Source: Agrobacterium tumefaciens (lineage in GTDB: Bacteria > Pseudomonadota > Alphaproteobacteria > Rhizobiales > Rhizobiaceae). Taken from it: 64,000 bases of DNA. The notes under the pieces are model-generated. The model was given only the letters and a program-made list of their open reading frames with translations, did no database searches and was not told the DNA's origin. Below, in pieces: positions 30,079 to 38,716 of the stretch. The stretch covers positions 1 through 64,000 of the forward strand of contig NZ_WJOK01000009.1 in NCBI RefSeq assembly GCF_009649785.1. Direction: 5' to 3'. Position numbers and translations under genes: made by a program. Position 1 is the first letter of the stretch. Each line of letters opens with the position of its first letter.

Positions 30079-31082
30079 TTGTGACGGATCCTTGGATTGA
30101 TGAGGCCATAGGTGAGATCGACAAGCAGGTTGACGATCATCACCAGACCCGCGATCAGAAGCAGGCCGCTCTGCACGACCGGATAGTCGCGGCGCGAGAT
30201 GGAATCGATCATCCACTTGCCGATGCCCGGCCAGGAGAAGATGGTTTCGGTCAGGATTGCACCCGCCATCAGCACACCGATCTGCAGGCCGATGGTGGTG
30301 ATGACCGGGATCATGGCGTTGCGCAATGCGTGAACGCCGACGACACGGGACGGCGACATGCCCTTTGCACGCGCTGTCCGCACATAATCCTCACCGAGGA
30401 CTTCGAGCATTGCCGACCGTGTCTGGCGGGCAATAACTGCAAGCGGGATGGTGGCAAGCACCACCGAAGGCAGGATGAGATGTGACAGAGCCGAAGCGAA
30501 AGCACCCTTCTGCCCTGAAATCAGGCTGTCGATCAGCATGAAACCGGTGACGGAAGGGAAGAAATACATCAACGAGATACGGCCCGACACCGGTGTCCAT
30601 TGCAGGATGCCGGAGAACATGATGATGAGCAGCAGGCCCCACCAGAAGATAGGCATGGAGAAGCCAACCAGCGCCGTCGTCATGGAGATCTGGTCGAACC
30701 ACGAGCCACGGCGGATGGCGGCGATGACGCCGACCGGCACACCGATCAGTGTGGCGAGGATGATGGCGACGAGGCCAAGCTCGACTGTCGCGGGAAAGAG
30801 CGCCAGGAACTCGGTCAGAACGGGTTTCTTGGTGACCAGCGAATTGCCGAGATCACCCTGAAGCAGCCGCCCCAGAAAATGGAGATATTGCTGCCAGATA
30901 GGCTGGCTGAAGCCGAGCTGTTCGGCAAGTTGTGCATGCCGCTCGGGCGAAATGCCGCGCTCACCCGCCATCAACAGCACGGGATCGCCCGGCAGGACGC
31001 GAACGAAGGCAAAGGCAACGATGGTAATCCCGAGAAATGTCGGAACGAGATAGAGAAGTTTGCCGAAAATGAACCGGATCAT
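30075..31082 (-). CDS. dppB: Dipeptide ABC transporter permease (DppB)
   Basis: A 335-residue permease starting MIRFIFGKLLYLVPTFLGITIVAFAFVRVLPGDPV, the standard DppB/OppB opening. The EAA loop is VLGEDYVRTARAKGMSPSRVVGVHALRNAMIPVIT. It is separated from dppA by a strong intercistronic hairpin, and pairs with DppC to form the channel. Confidence 0.93.
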   Translation of the reverse strand: MIRFIFGKLLYLVPTFLGITIVAFAFVRVLPGDPVLLMAGERGISPERHAQLAEQLGFSQPIWQQYLHFLGRLLQGDLGNSLVTKKPVLTEFLALFPATVELGLVAIILATLIGVPVGVIAAIRRGSWFDQISMTTALVGFSMPIFWWGLLLIIMFSGILQWTPVSGRISLMYFFPSVTGFMLIDSLISGQKGAFASALSHLILPSVVLATIPLAVIARQTRSAMLEVLGEDYVRTARAKGMSPSRVVGVHALRNAMIPVITTIGLQIGVLMAGAILTETIFSWPGIGKWMIDSISRRDYPVVQSGLLLIAGLVMIVNLLVDLTYGLINPRIRHK

Positions 31083-31090
31083 GGTTTTTT

Positions 31091-31132
31091 CCTGAAAAGA
31101 CGCGCGAAAGAACCTGAGTTCTTCCGCGCGTC
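31091..31132 (-). promoter_or_regulatory. Intercistronic hairpin between dppA and dppB
   Basis: GACGCGCG (31099-31106) pairs with CGCGCGTC (31125-31132). After one mismatch AAGAAC pairs with GTTCTT, giving a 14-bp stem with a 4-base loop. On the minus strand the stem is followed by TTTT. It lies 13 bases after the dppA stop and before the dppB start, a typical place for partial termination or mRNA protection that keeps binding-protein output above permease output. Confidence 0.65.
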
Positions 31133-31145
31133 CTGTTGTTTGGGA

Positions 31146-32750
31146 TTACTCAGCGATATCGACGGATTCGAAGGTGAAGTCGCCAAGCGGGCTCATGGTG
31201 AAGCCGGAAACCTTGGCGGACATCGGAACGAACTGCGTGGAGTGCGCAAGCGTCGCCCACGGAGCCTGTTCCTTGAAGATCACCTGCGCCTGCTCATAGA
31301 GCTTTGTGCGCTCGGCAACGTCAGTGGTCTGCTTTGCCTTGGAAAGCAGTTCGGAGAACTCCTTATTGCACCACTGAGCACGGTTTGCACCGCCTTCGCC
31401 GGTTGCAGCGCAGGAAAGCAGAACGCCCATGAAGTTATCAGGGTCACCGTTGTCGCCGGTCCAGCCGAGGATGACGGCACCGTCGCGGTTCACTTCAGTC
31501 GACTTCTTGAGGTATTCACCCCATTCGAAGGAGACGATCTCGGCCTTGACGCCAACCTTCGCGAAATCCGACTGGATCAGCTCGGCGGTGCGGCGGGCAT
31601 TCGGCATGTATGGACGCTGAACCGGCATCGCCCAGATCTTCATCGTCAGATCCTTGACGCCAGCGGCTTCGAGAGCCTTCTTGGCAGCTTCCGGATCGTA
31701 AGGATCGTCCTTGATGCTGTCGTTGTAGGACCACATCGTCGGCGGGATCGGGTTCTTGGCAACCGTGCCGGCACCCTGGAATACGGCGTCGATGATGGCC
31801 TGCTTGTTCATCGCCATGTTCAGCGCCTTGCGGACTTCCGGCTTGTCGAAAGGTGCAACAGTGGTGTTGTAGGCGAAGTAGGCAACGTTCAGGCCCGGCT
31901 GTTCATCGAGCTTGAGGTTGGAATCGGCACGAATGGTGGCGAGGTCGGCCGGGGCCGGATAAGGCATAAGGTGGCATTCGCCAGCCTTCAGCTTCTGCAG
32001 ACGAACGGCAGCGTCCGGCGTGATCGCGAAGATCAGATCGTCGATCTTCGGAGCTTCGCCCCAGTAGTCGGCGTTCTTCTGGTAGCGGATGACCGCGTCC
32101 TTCTGATAGGCGACGAACTTGAACGGGCCGGTGCCGATCGGCAGGTTGTTGAAGTCTTCCTTGGTGCCGGCCTTATCAAGCGTATCAGCATATTCCTTCG
32201 AAACGATCGAAGCGAAAGGCATCGCGATATTGGCAAGGAACGGAGCTTCAGGACGGGTCAGCACGAACTTCACGGTGTAATCGTCAACCTTGACGATTTC
32301 CTTGATCAGCGACGGCATTTCCATGGAGTTGTAATATTCGTAGGTGATGCCTGCGATATACTGGTTCCACGGGTTCTTTGTGTCACCCTGGCGGTTGTAG
32401 CTGAAGATCACATCATCGGCGTTGAAATCGCGGCTTGGCGTGAACTTCTCGTTGGAGTGCCACTTTACGCCCTTGCGCAGGTGGAACGTGTATTCGAGGC
32501 CATCGCTCGAAACTTCCCACTTTTCGGCAAGGCCTGGCTCAACTTCGGTCGTGCCCTTCTTGAACTCGGTCAGACGGTTGTAGACCGGATGCGCGGAGGC
32601 ATCGAAGGTGCCGCCGGCGGTGTAAGGCGAAGGATCGAAGCCTTCCGGAGATGCCTCGGAGCAATAAACGAAGGTCTTCGCCATGGCGGGCACGGCGGAA
32701 GCCATCGCAAGCGCAGAGGCTATAAGCAAACTGCGGGTCAGCGTTTTCAT
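31146..32750 (-). CDS. dppA: Periplasmic dipeptide-binding protein (DppA)
   Basis: A 534-residue SBP_bac_5 protein with a Sec signal peptide ([24 protein letters not shown], cleaved before KTFVYC). [28 protein letters not shown] closely recalls the start of mature enterobacterial DppA, and NAMNKQAI-like text ([18 protein letters not shown]) is typical of the family. It captures dipeptides for DppBCDF, and in some bacteria haem or 5-aminolevulinate as well. It has AAAGGA 8 bases before the ATG. An M24 peptidase gene lies directly upstream. Confidence 0.92.
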   Translation of the reverse strand: MKTLTRSLLIASALAMASAVPAMAKTFVYCSEASPEGFDPSPYTAGGTFDASAHPVYNRLTEFKKGTTEVEPGLAEKWEVSSDGLEYTFHLRKGVKWHSNEKFTPSRDFNADDVIFSYNRQGDTKNPWNQYIAGITYEYYNSMEMPSLIKEIVKVDDYTVKFVLTRPEAPFLANIAMPFASIVSKEYADTLDKAGTKEDFNNLPIGTGPFKFVAYQKDAVIRYQKNADYWGEAPKIDDLIFAITPDAAVRLQKLKAGECHLMPYPAPADLATIRADSNLKLDEQPGLNVAYFAYNTTVAPFDKPEVRKALNMAMNKQAIIDAVFQGAGTVAKNPIPPTMWSYNDSIKDDPYDPEAAKKALEAAGVKDLTMKIWAMPVQRPYMPNARRTAELIQSDFAKVGVKAEIVSFEWGEYLKKSTEVNRDGAVILGWTGDNGDPDNFMGVLLSCAATGEGGANRAQWCNKEFSELLSKAKQTTDVAERTKLYEQAQVIFKEQAPWATLAHSTQFVPMSAKVSGFTMSPLGDFTFESVDIAE

Positions 32751-32870
32751 CTGGTGGTCCTTTCCCTCTTTTTCTGAGTTTATGCGACCCCGTTTTAAGG
32801 GGCCTACCTGTCCTGGTCAGCGACGACGCGGAGCCCCGTGTCGCCGTTCGGTCCTGTGCCTCCCGACCAA

Positions 32871-34058
32871 TTACCCGGCGACCGGCTGGAACAGCCGGTC
32901 GAGGTTCTTTTCCGGCGGGCAGAACCAGCGTGGTCCCGCCTCCGTCATATAAGCTATATCCTCGAGACGGACGCCGCATTCCCCATAAACGCACAGCATC
33001 GGCTCGATGGAAAAGCACATTCCCGGCTGAAGTGCCGTGGCATTTCCTGCAACGATATAGGGTTCTTCGTGAATATCCAGCCCAAGCCCATGGCCGGTGC
33101 GATGCGGTAGACCCGGAACCTGATAATCCGGCCCAAAACCGGCCGCCTTCAGGCTGTCGCGCGCGGCCTTGTCCACGTCCGAGCAGGCAGCACCGACCCG
33201 GGCCGCGTCAAAGGCAGCAGCCTGCGCGTCCCGCTCGGCGTTCCAGAGAAAACGCTGCCGTTCCGTCGGCTGGCCGAACACATAGGTGCGGGTGATATCC
33301 GAACGATAGCCATGAAGGATGCCGCCGAGATCGACCAGCACCATGTCGCCGTCAACAAGCGTCTGCGCATAGGGCACGCCATGCGGATAAGCCGTCGCCT
33401 CGCCGAACTGAACCGCCACGAAAAGCGGCTTCATGCCAAGCGCAACATGTGCGGCGTTAACGAAGTCAGCCACTTCCGTGGTGGATATGCCGGGACGCAG
33501 CCCCTCGAACACGGCCTTCTGCACGCCGTAGCTCGCATCCATCGCCGCCTGGATGATGGCAATCTCGGCTGCGGATTTGACCTGCCGCTGTGCGACAATC
33601 ATCGGCTGGGCGGAAATGATGCGGCCTTCCAGACGCTGCATCAGGGCCGATGCGAAAACGAAAGGAGTGGCAGGATCGATCGCGACAAGGTGGCCGGGAC
33701 AGCCGAGCGCTTCGATGCGCTTTGCCATCAGGTCAAAAGGACTTTCATCCTCTTCCCAGACGGCAACTTCGCCCTCGATACGGATCATCGTCCGTAGTTT
33801 CGGCTCCTCAAATGCCGGACTGACATAGACCGGCTTGCCTTCTGCCGGCACCAGGGCGCCGTGAATGCGCTCCGAAAGACCAAGCGACAGGCCAGTATAA
33901 TAGGTCAGCGACGATGATGCATCGAGCCAGACCGCCTTGATATTTTGCTGGATTAGCTGCGCTTGCAGGCCGCGCAACCGCAACCCGAGCTCGTCTTCAG
34001 CGATCGATGAAACCGCGATCGGCTGAAACCGCTTCAGCGCCTCTTGAAAGTCTGCCAT
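32871..34058 (-). CDS. M24 family metallopeptidase (Xaa-Pro aminopeptidase/creatinase-like)
   Basis: A 395-residue pita-bread-fold enzyme. The N-terminal creatinase-like domain occupies residues about 1-165 (LQAQLIQQNIKAVWLDASSSLTYYTG). The catalytic domain has the metal ligands D and D in VLVDLGGILHGYRSDITRTYVFG, H in GLPHRTGHGLGLDIHEEPYI, E in CFSIEPML and E in GVRLEDIAYMTE, all present. GGGGAGAG before the ATG at 34058 fixes the start over a longer open frame. Lying 120 bases upstream of dppA on the same strand, it may hydrolyse Xaa-Pro dipeptides imported by Dpp. Ectoine hydrolase (DoeA) is a relative that cannot be ruled out. Confidence 0.85.
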   Translation of the reverse strand: MADFQEALKRFQPIAVSSIAEDELGLRLRGLQAQLIQQNIKAVWLDASSSLTYYTGLSLGLSERIHGALVPAEGKPVYVSPAFEEPKLRTMIRIEGEVAVWEEDESPFDLMAKRIEALGCPGHLVAIDPATPFVFASALMQRLEGRIISAQPMIVAQRQVKSAAEIAIIQAAMDASYGVQKAVFEGLRPGISTTEVADFVNAAHVALGMKPLFVAVQFGEATAYPHGVPYAQTLVDGDMVLVDLGGILHGYRSDITRTYVFGQPTERQRFLWNAERDAQAAAFDAARVGAACSDVDKAARDSLKAAGFGPDYQVPGLPHRTGHGLGLDIHEEPYIVAGNATALQPGMCFSIEPMLCVYGECGVRLEDIAYMTEAGPRWFCPPEKNLDRLFQPVAG

Positions 34059-34368
34059 TCTCTCCCCGCCGCTTTCAGGCGCACAGACACAAGCGTGTCG
34101 GCAACTCCCAAGCGTTCTTTTGCCAATGCTTAAACACAGGCCGGGGCCTAAGCAATGGGCCAGGACGATGCACCGCCACAAAACTGTGCATATTCATCTA
34201 GACATAACGAAATCGTGATCGACACGCGCCCGATTTCGACAATCATCGCCTTGACGGGAAAATCAGAAATCCCCCGAAAACTTAAGGGGAAAAGCGGGGT
34301 ATCGGTCATCCGGGCGCAGACGGCGCGCAGAAACCTCACCGCAAGATGCATTGGAAAAAGAAGCCCAG
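34059..34368. other. Intergenic region with no recognised gene
   Basis: These 310 bases upstream of the M24 peptidase gene contain no open frame with a credible ribosome site and no clear hairpin. They presumably hold the promoter of the M24-dpp unit, which I cannot place with confidence. Confidence 0.5.
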
Positions 34369-34491
34369 AAAAGGAAAAAGCCTGCCGCGGGAGGAGGTGC
34401 GGCAGGCTTCAAACTTGATCGGTGATTGGGAGGAGGAGTACCACCGATCCGCATCGAGCGACACTGGGAGGAGGAGTGCGTCGCTTCGATG
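34369..34491 (-). ncRNA. Alpha-r14 (NfeR1-like) small RNA with three anti-SD loops
   Basis: On the minus strand three consecutive hairpins (34491-34452, 34449-34417, 34409-34378) each expose the same loop motif CCTCCTCCC, complementary to a Shine-Dalgarno sequence. The last hairpin, an 11-bp stem AAGCCTGCCGC/GCGGCAGGCTT, runs into a T-tract and is an intrinsic terminator. The predicted transcript is about 123 nucleotides. Length, three-hairpin order and repeated anti-SD loops match the rhizobial alpha-r14 family, whose Sinorhizobium member NfeR1 acts on many mRNAs at ribosome sites. A -10-like CTATAT lies at 34503-34498. The region has no open frame of note. Family assignment is from memory of the architecture. 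Confidence 0.85.
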
Positions 34492-34497
34492 TTTTGA

Positions 34498-34550
34498 ATA
34501 TAGCGGTATCCGCGATTTTTAACAGAGCAAGTCTCGCAATGCAGCATTGC
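34498..34550 (-). promoter_or_regulatory. Promoter region of the small RNA, with a 15-base palindrome
   Basis: On the minus strand CTATAT (34503-34498) is an alphaproteobacterial -10 match placed 7 bases before the predicted RNA start. No perfect -35 (CTTGAC) is seen at the usual spacing; CTTGCT lies a little too far upstream. The palindrome GCAATGCAGCATTGC (34536-34550) sits about 50 bases upstream of the start, where an activator would bind. Confidence 0.5.
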
Positions 34551-34613
34551 ATTTTTGCATAGCTCGAAAATTCCTGCTTTGTTTTTTAGCACTCCCGCAG
34601 AAGACGTTGGAAA

Positions 34614-35363
34614 TCAACTTTCCCGATGCACTTGAAAACCGGCAAAGGACTGGTTGACCGGCATGAGTTCGAGGCTGTTGATGTTGATATGTTTGGGCTG
34701 CGAGGCGACCCAATGGATCGTATTGGCGATATCCTCGGCCGTGATCGGATTGACGCCCTTGTAAAGATTGTCCGAGGCATCCTGATTGCCGCCGGTGCGA
34801 ACAAGCGTGAATTCCGTTTCGCACATGCCCGGTTCGATCGAGGTGACGCGCACGCCCTTGCCATGCAGGTCGGAGCGCAGACCTAGCGAGAATTGCCGCA
34901 GGAAGGCTTTCGTTCCGGCATAGACATTGCCGCCCGCATAGGGCCAGTGCGCAGCTACCGAGGAAAGGTTGATGACAATGCCCTTGCGGTCGATCAACGT
35001 GGGCAAAAGATGGTGGGTGATGTTCAAAAGACCGGTGATGTTGGTGTTCACCATGGTCTGCCAGTCTTTCAGCGGCACCTGCGGTGCAGGTGCGGTGCCG
35101 AGCGCAAGCCCCGCATTGTTGACGAGAATATCGATGTCCCGGAAACCTTCCGGCAAAGCCGCAAGTGCCTTTTTAGTGGCATCTTCGTCGGTAACATCGA
35201 AGGCAGCGCCGTGAAAGGCGGAGCCGAGTTCTTGCGCCAGGGCCTCCAGCCGTTCCGCCCGCCGACCTGTGCCAATGACCTTCCAGCCTTCCTTGACGAA
35301 GCGCCGCGCCGTGGCCTGTCCGAAGCCGGACGTGGCGCCGGTGATGAGGATGGTACCGCTCAT
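34614..35363 (-). CDS. SDR family oxidoreductase (YdfG-like)
   Basis: A 249-residue short-chain dehydrogenase. TGATSGFGQATARRF near residue 7 is the cofactor motif with the SGFG variant found in YdfG-type NADP-dependent 3-hydroxy-acid (serine/malonic semialdehyde) dehydrogenases. The tyrosine-lysine pair is in YAGTKAFLRQFS, and TGRRAERL fits NADP preference. ITAEDIANTIHWVASQPKHININSLELMPVNQ at the end is also YdfG-like. It overlaps the deoxyribosyltransferase-like gene by four bases, so the two are translated together. Confidence 0.87.
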   Translation of the reverse strand: MSGTILITGATSGFGQATARRFVKEGWKVIGTGRRAERLEALAQELGSAFHGAAFDVTDEDATKKALAALPEGFRDIDILVNNAGLALGTAPAPQVPLKDWQTMVNTNITGLLNITHHLLPTLIDRKGIVINLSSVAAHWPYAGGNVYAGTKAFLRQFSLGLRSDLHGKGVRVTSIEPGMCETEFTLVRTGGNQDASDNLYKGVNPITAEDIANTIHWVASQPKHININSLELMPVNQSFAGFQVHRES

Positions 35364-35986
35364 GATGATGTCTCCAGTAAATTCGTTCTGTCGGGATCAG
35401 TCTGTGTCAGTAATTTTTCAGCGGCGGCCGCCAGACAGCGCTTATACGCCTCGAGATCCGTATAAAGGGCCTCTGCCGTCGCGTTGCCAACGATGACGAC
35501 GCCGCCACGCCGCAAAATTCCGCCGTGCAGCATGAGATTGTCGACCATGTCGAAATTCTCGATCGACAAACCGTCCGGGCCGCGATAGCGCCCTGTTTCA
35601 TCGATTGCGGCAACACCGTTATATTGCGCCTTGATGCGAGTGAAGTGATTGGCCGCGACATTGGTGTAGGCGAAAACCGGCTTGCCCAGCGCGCACATGA
35701 ACCCCAGTTCGTAGCTCGTTCCCGTATCGGCGGCGATGCCGCGAAACGGCGTGAGATTGGCGATGACCGCATCCGCTTCCAGCATCATCCGCTCGTCTAT
35801 GGCATTGATGTTGCAGCCGTGGCCGATTTTCGTGTCCGCGGGCGGAATTTCCAAATCGCCCGGCGAAAGCGGCGTAAACCCGGCCTCGCGTGCAAGCGAG
35901 GCCTTGAGGTCGAGCATTTCACGGGCATTCGGGAGGAAGACCTCCGGCCCGGCGAGATAGATTTTCTTTGTCATAGGAAATTTCAT
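35360..35986 (-). CDS. Nucleoside 2-deoxyribosyltransferase family protein
   Basis: A 208-residue protein with KKIYLAGPEVFLPNA at the N-terminus, EADAVIANLTPFRGIAADTGTSYELGFMCALGKPVFAYTN in the middle and YNGVAAIDETGRYRGPDGLSIENFDMVDNLML late. These are the blocks of the nucleoside 2-deoxyribosyltransferase fold, which hydrolyses or transfers 2-deoxyribose in nucleoside salvage and clean-up. The catalytic glutamate is likely in SYELGF. The start is uncertain: neither the ATG at 35986 nor that at 35974 has a good ribosome site. Confidence 0.85.
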   Translation of the reverse strand: MKFPMTKKIYLAGPEVFLPNAREMLDLKASLAREAGFTPLSPGDLEIPPADTKIGHGCNINAIDERMMLEADAVIANLTPFRGIAADTGTSYELGFMCALGKPVFAYTNVAANHFTRIKAQYNGVAAIDETGRYRGPDGLSIENFDMVDNLMLHGGILRRGGVVIVGNATAEALYTDLEAYKRCLAAAAEKLLTQTDPDRTNLLETSS

Positions 35987-36156
35987 ACAATTTGGAGAAA
36001 CAGGATTTCCGCAAACCTAACCCGGAGACTTTCGCAAACGCAAGTACCAAGGGGACATGCGCCAAGGCGCGTCGGAGCGACCTACAAAACGGTATCGTCA
36101 AACCTGTCTTTCCGTTATAGCCGGAGCAACGAACTGGACATTCCCGGAGCAAGACA

Positions 36157-36783
36157 ATGGCAGCAACCATCCGTTATCACGAAGGCGATATTTCCGCCGC
36201 AGATGCCGCACGCTACCTTGGCGCCATCGCAATCGATACGGAAACACTGGGGCTGGTGCCACGCCGCGACCGTCTCTGTGTCGTTCAGCTTTCTCCTGGA
36301 GACGGTACGGCGGATGTCATCCGCATCGCCGCCGGCCAGAAGGAGGCTCCAAACCTCACCCATATGCTTGCAGACCCTGCCCGGCAGAAGATTTTTCACT
36401 ATGGCCGTTTCGATATCGCCGTTCTGTTCCACACGTTCGGTGTGACGACGACGCCGGTTTTCTGCACCAAGATCGCCTCCCGCCTGACCCGCACCTATAC
36501 CGACCGGCACGGGCTGAAGGACAATCTGAAGGAAATGCTTGAGGTCGACATCTCCAAGGCGCAGCAATCGTCCGACTGGGCAGCAGAAAAACTGTCACCC
36601 GCACAGCTCGAATATGCTGCATCCGATGTGCTGCATTTGCATGCGCTGCGCGACAAGCTGACACACCGCCTCGTGCGTGATGGTCGCCTCGATCATGCCG
36701 ATGCCTGTTTCGCGTTTCTGCCGACCCGTGCCAAGCTCGATCTTCTGGGCTGGGACGAAACGGATATCTTCGCCCATAGCTGA
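36157..36783 (+). CDS. Ribonuclease D-like 3'-5' exonuclease (no HRDC domain)
   Basis: A 208-residue DEDDy exonuclease. The catalytic residues appear in IAIDTETLG (Exo I), KIFHYGRFDIAVL (Exo II) and YAASDVLHLHALRD (Exo III), with tyrosine before the last aspartate. Full-length RNase D carries one or two HRDC domains after this core; here the protein ends at the exonuclease, a short form common in alphaproteobacteria. It acts in 3' trimming of structured RNA such as tRNA. GGAG lies 7 bases before the ATG. Confidence 0.9.
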   Translation: MAATIRYHEGDISAADAARYLGAIAIDTETLGLVPRRDRLCVVQLSPGDGTADVIRIAAGQKEAPNLTHMLADPARQKIFHYGRFDIAVLFHTFGVTTTPVFCTKIASRLTRTYTDRHGLKDNLKEMLEVDISKAQQSSDWAAEKLSPAQLEYAASDVLHLHALRDKLTHRLVRDGRLDHADACFAFLPTRAKLDLLGWDETDIFAHS

Positions 36784-36865
36784 GCGGTTTCACGCTTCGT
36801 TTAAGGACTGATTTACCGAAACTGCCTATTCTCGGCCGCAACTTTGGGTGGCCGGGGACTTCCAG

Positions 36866-38098
36866 ATGATTACACCGTTGCAGCAGACGGCAAGCATTGC
36901 AGTCAGCGACCTCATGCGGTCGATGGTGGAAACCATTGAGGAACGCCATCGCGAAGAGCAGGAAAAAGCGAACGGTACCAAAAAAGACGAGACGATAAAG
37001 ACCCAGCCGCAGCCGGACCAAAGCCATCGCGTTGCCAATGAAAAGATAAGCGCCTATCTGTTCGGCGCCATGAAGCCTGATGGCGATGCCTTCGCCTCGC
37101 TTGTCTCCCGTTTCTCGTCTGCGCTTGGCATCACCCAGGAAAACAATGAATCGAACGCCGCTTTCGCACAAAGGCTTCAGGACGCGCTGACCCTGACCGA
37201 CGGCTTTGAAAAAACCGATGCGGCAGGAAAAGCCACGACGATTTCGCTGAAATCCTTCGGCGTTTCGGGAGCGCAGGTCGTGGAAGTCCTGAATAACGGC
37301 GTAACTGCCAAGACCGCGCCCATGGCAGCACTTGCCGCACGCATTGCCCAAAATGCCGGCCTGAGCGGCAAGGAAGAAGATTTCGGCGTGCAGATGTCGA
37401 AAGCAATCATGGCAGTGCGCGCCACCGCACCCAAAAATGTCAATGATCTCGAAGAATCGACTGGCCTCAAGGAACTTGGTATTTCCGCGCAGCAGATGAT
37501 CGCCGCAATCGCAAACCCATTTGGCGATGCGGCACGCGCCGTGAAGAATGCGCTGAACGATCAGGCGCAGGGCACCCAATTCATGACACGGGAAACCATG
37601 AAGGTCATCCAGCGCCTGGAAGACGTTGCCGATCCGAAAACCAAGGAAGAATTGCAGGCCGAACGCGGCAAAAACCGCATGGGCGAAATCAACGATGCCG
37701 AAGTTGCGGCGGAGCGGGAAGAGGATATCCAGACCCGAGACGCACAGGGCAAGCTGGAGGATGTGCAAAAACTTCAGGACGTCGTGAAGGAACACATAGA
37801 CGCTGCCGCCGAAGAAAAAGCGCAAGGCACTGACGGGCAAGGCCCGGTCGATATTTCATCGGAAATCGCCCTTATCTCCGTGCTCGCGGCAACGCCATCA
37901 AGCGAAACGGCCCAGGCTGAAAATGACAACGAACCCGCAGAGACAGACGCCGCAACCAAGACGGAAGCCGATCAGAAAGACGACGCCGAAAAACTGCTTG
38001 ATGTTCAGGCAGTCGTCGATAACGCCCGCAGCGCCATTTTGCCGATCTCGATAGACGACAATGGAATTTATGCACTGCTGAAGAAGAAGGCGGCATGA
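36866..38098 (+). CDS. Orphan acidic protein, 410 aa, C-terminal DDNGIY motif
   Basis: A soluble, helical, strongly charged protein with no signal peptide. Residues about 45-90 contain ISAYLFGAMKPDGDAFASLVSR and NAAFAQRLQDALTL, and the C-terminal third is rich in Glu, Asp, Lys and Ala with heptad-like character. It ends with ISIDDNGIYALLKKKAA, which resembles the end of the next small protein. GGGGA precedes the ATG at 36866; a GTG at 36848 is the alternative. I do not recognise the family. The two following genes on the same strand are also orphans and may work with it. Confidence 0.7.
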   Translation: MITPLQQTASIAVSDLMRSMVETIEERHREEQEKANGTKKDETIKTQPQPDQSHRVANEKISAYLFGAMKPDGDAFASLVSRFSSALGITQENNESNAAFAQRLQDALTLTDGFEKTDAAGKATTISLKSFGVSGAQVVEVLNNGVTAKTAPMAALAARIAQNAGLSGKEEDFGVQMSKAIMAVRATAPKNVNDLEESTGLKELGISAQQMIAAIANPFGDAARAVKNALNDQAQGTQFMTRETMKVIQRLEDVADPKTKEELQAERGKNRMGEINDAEVAAEREEDIQTRDAQGKLEDVQKLQDVVKEHIDAAAEEKAQGTDGQGPVDISSEIALISVLAATPSSETAQAENDNEPAETDAATKTEADQKDDAEKLLDVQAVVDNARSAILPISIDDNGIYALLKKKAA

Positions 38099-38148
38099 TC
38101 TCGCCGCTACCGATAGTCACTTGAGCGAAACATGATGTGAGTTCAAAC

Positions 38149-38457
38149 ATGTCTCAAATTTCCGGCATATCCGGCAGCGCCGGCCTCGATGCCGAACCAA
38201 ATGCGGCGCAAGCGCTGCTCTCCATCGCCGCTCCGCCGCTGGCGCCGAATGACGACAATTTCGTTGCCGCAAGCGAGGAAGACAACCTCATCGCCCCCGT
38301 GGAAAATCGCCCCGAGAGAGGTTTTCCCAAGGCAAGCTGGCTCGACGCGATGCCACCGGAAGCCTTTGAGGCAGCGGATAGCGAACCGGACCATATTTCA
38401 TCGGTCAATTCCGACGATAACGGGCTTTACCGCATGTTCATCAGCGTCTCTCCCTGA
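38149..38457 (+). CDS. Orphan small protein, 102 aa, C-terminal DDNGLY motif
   Basis: A small acidic protein beginning MSQISGISGSAGLDAEPNAAQ and ending SVNSDDNGLYRMFISVSP. The end matches the neighbouring 410-residue protein at DDNG-[IL]-Y. No signal peptide, membrane segment or known domain. Ribosome site is weak; a GTG 12 bases upstream is possible. It follows the previous stop by 50 bases, so the two probably share a transcript. Confidence 0.55.
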   Translation: MSQISGISGSAGLDAEPNAAQALLSIAAPPLAPNDDNFVAASEEDNLIAPVENRPERGFPKASWLDAMPPEAFEAADSEPDHISSVNSDDNGLYRMFISVSP

Positions 38458-38531
38458 TTGCCATATCGACACGATTTTTATGGTTAGCGAATTCTTAATA
38501 TCTACGGCCCAGACTCAGGGTTGATGATTCT

Positions 38532-38595
38532 GTGTGCATCGCGAAGAGCTGGCATTCCTGCCAGCGACGCACACGGCGCTCCCGCATGAGCGGGC
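38532..38595. other. Structured intergenic hairpins upstream of the 518-aa orphan gene
   Basis: GTGTGC (38532-38537) pairs with GCACAC (38569-38574), enclosing an inner stem GCTGGCA/TGCCAGC with loop TTCC. A second small stem CCCGC/GCGGG follows. There is no T-run and no known riboswitch signature. It may be a structured 5' leader; the rest of the 38458-38716 gap shows nothing else. Confidence 0.35.
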
Positions 38596-38716
38596 GAGAT
38601 GACACCTGTACATCACCGGCGCGGCAATCTTTCAACATAGGCCAAATGCGGATCAGAGAGCCAGGGACTGGCCCTTTCGCAGCCAGCGCCGGTAATCGAT
38701 AGGAACGGAGCGCAGC

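Noticed and set aside
30600-32777. 725-residue open frame on the plus strand opposite dppA
   Set aside because: It is antisense to the whole dppA gene and part of dppB, with charged composition typical of complement frames; dppA is clearly the real gene.
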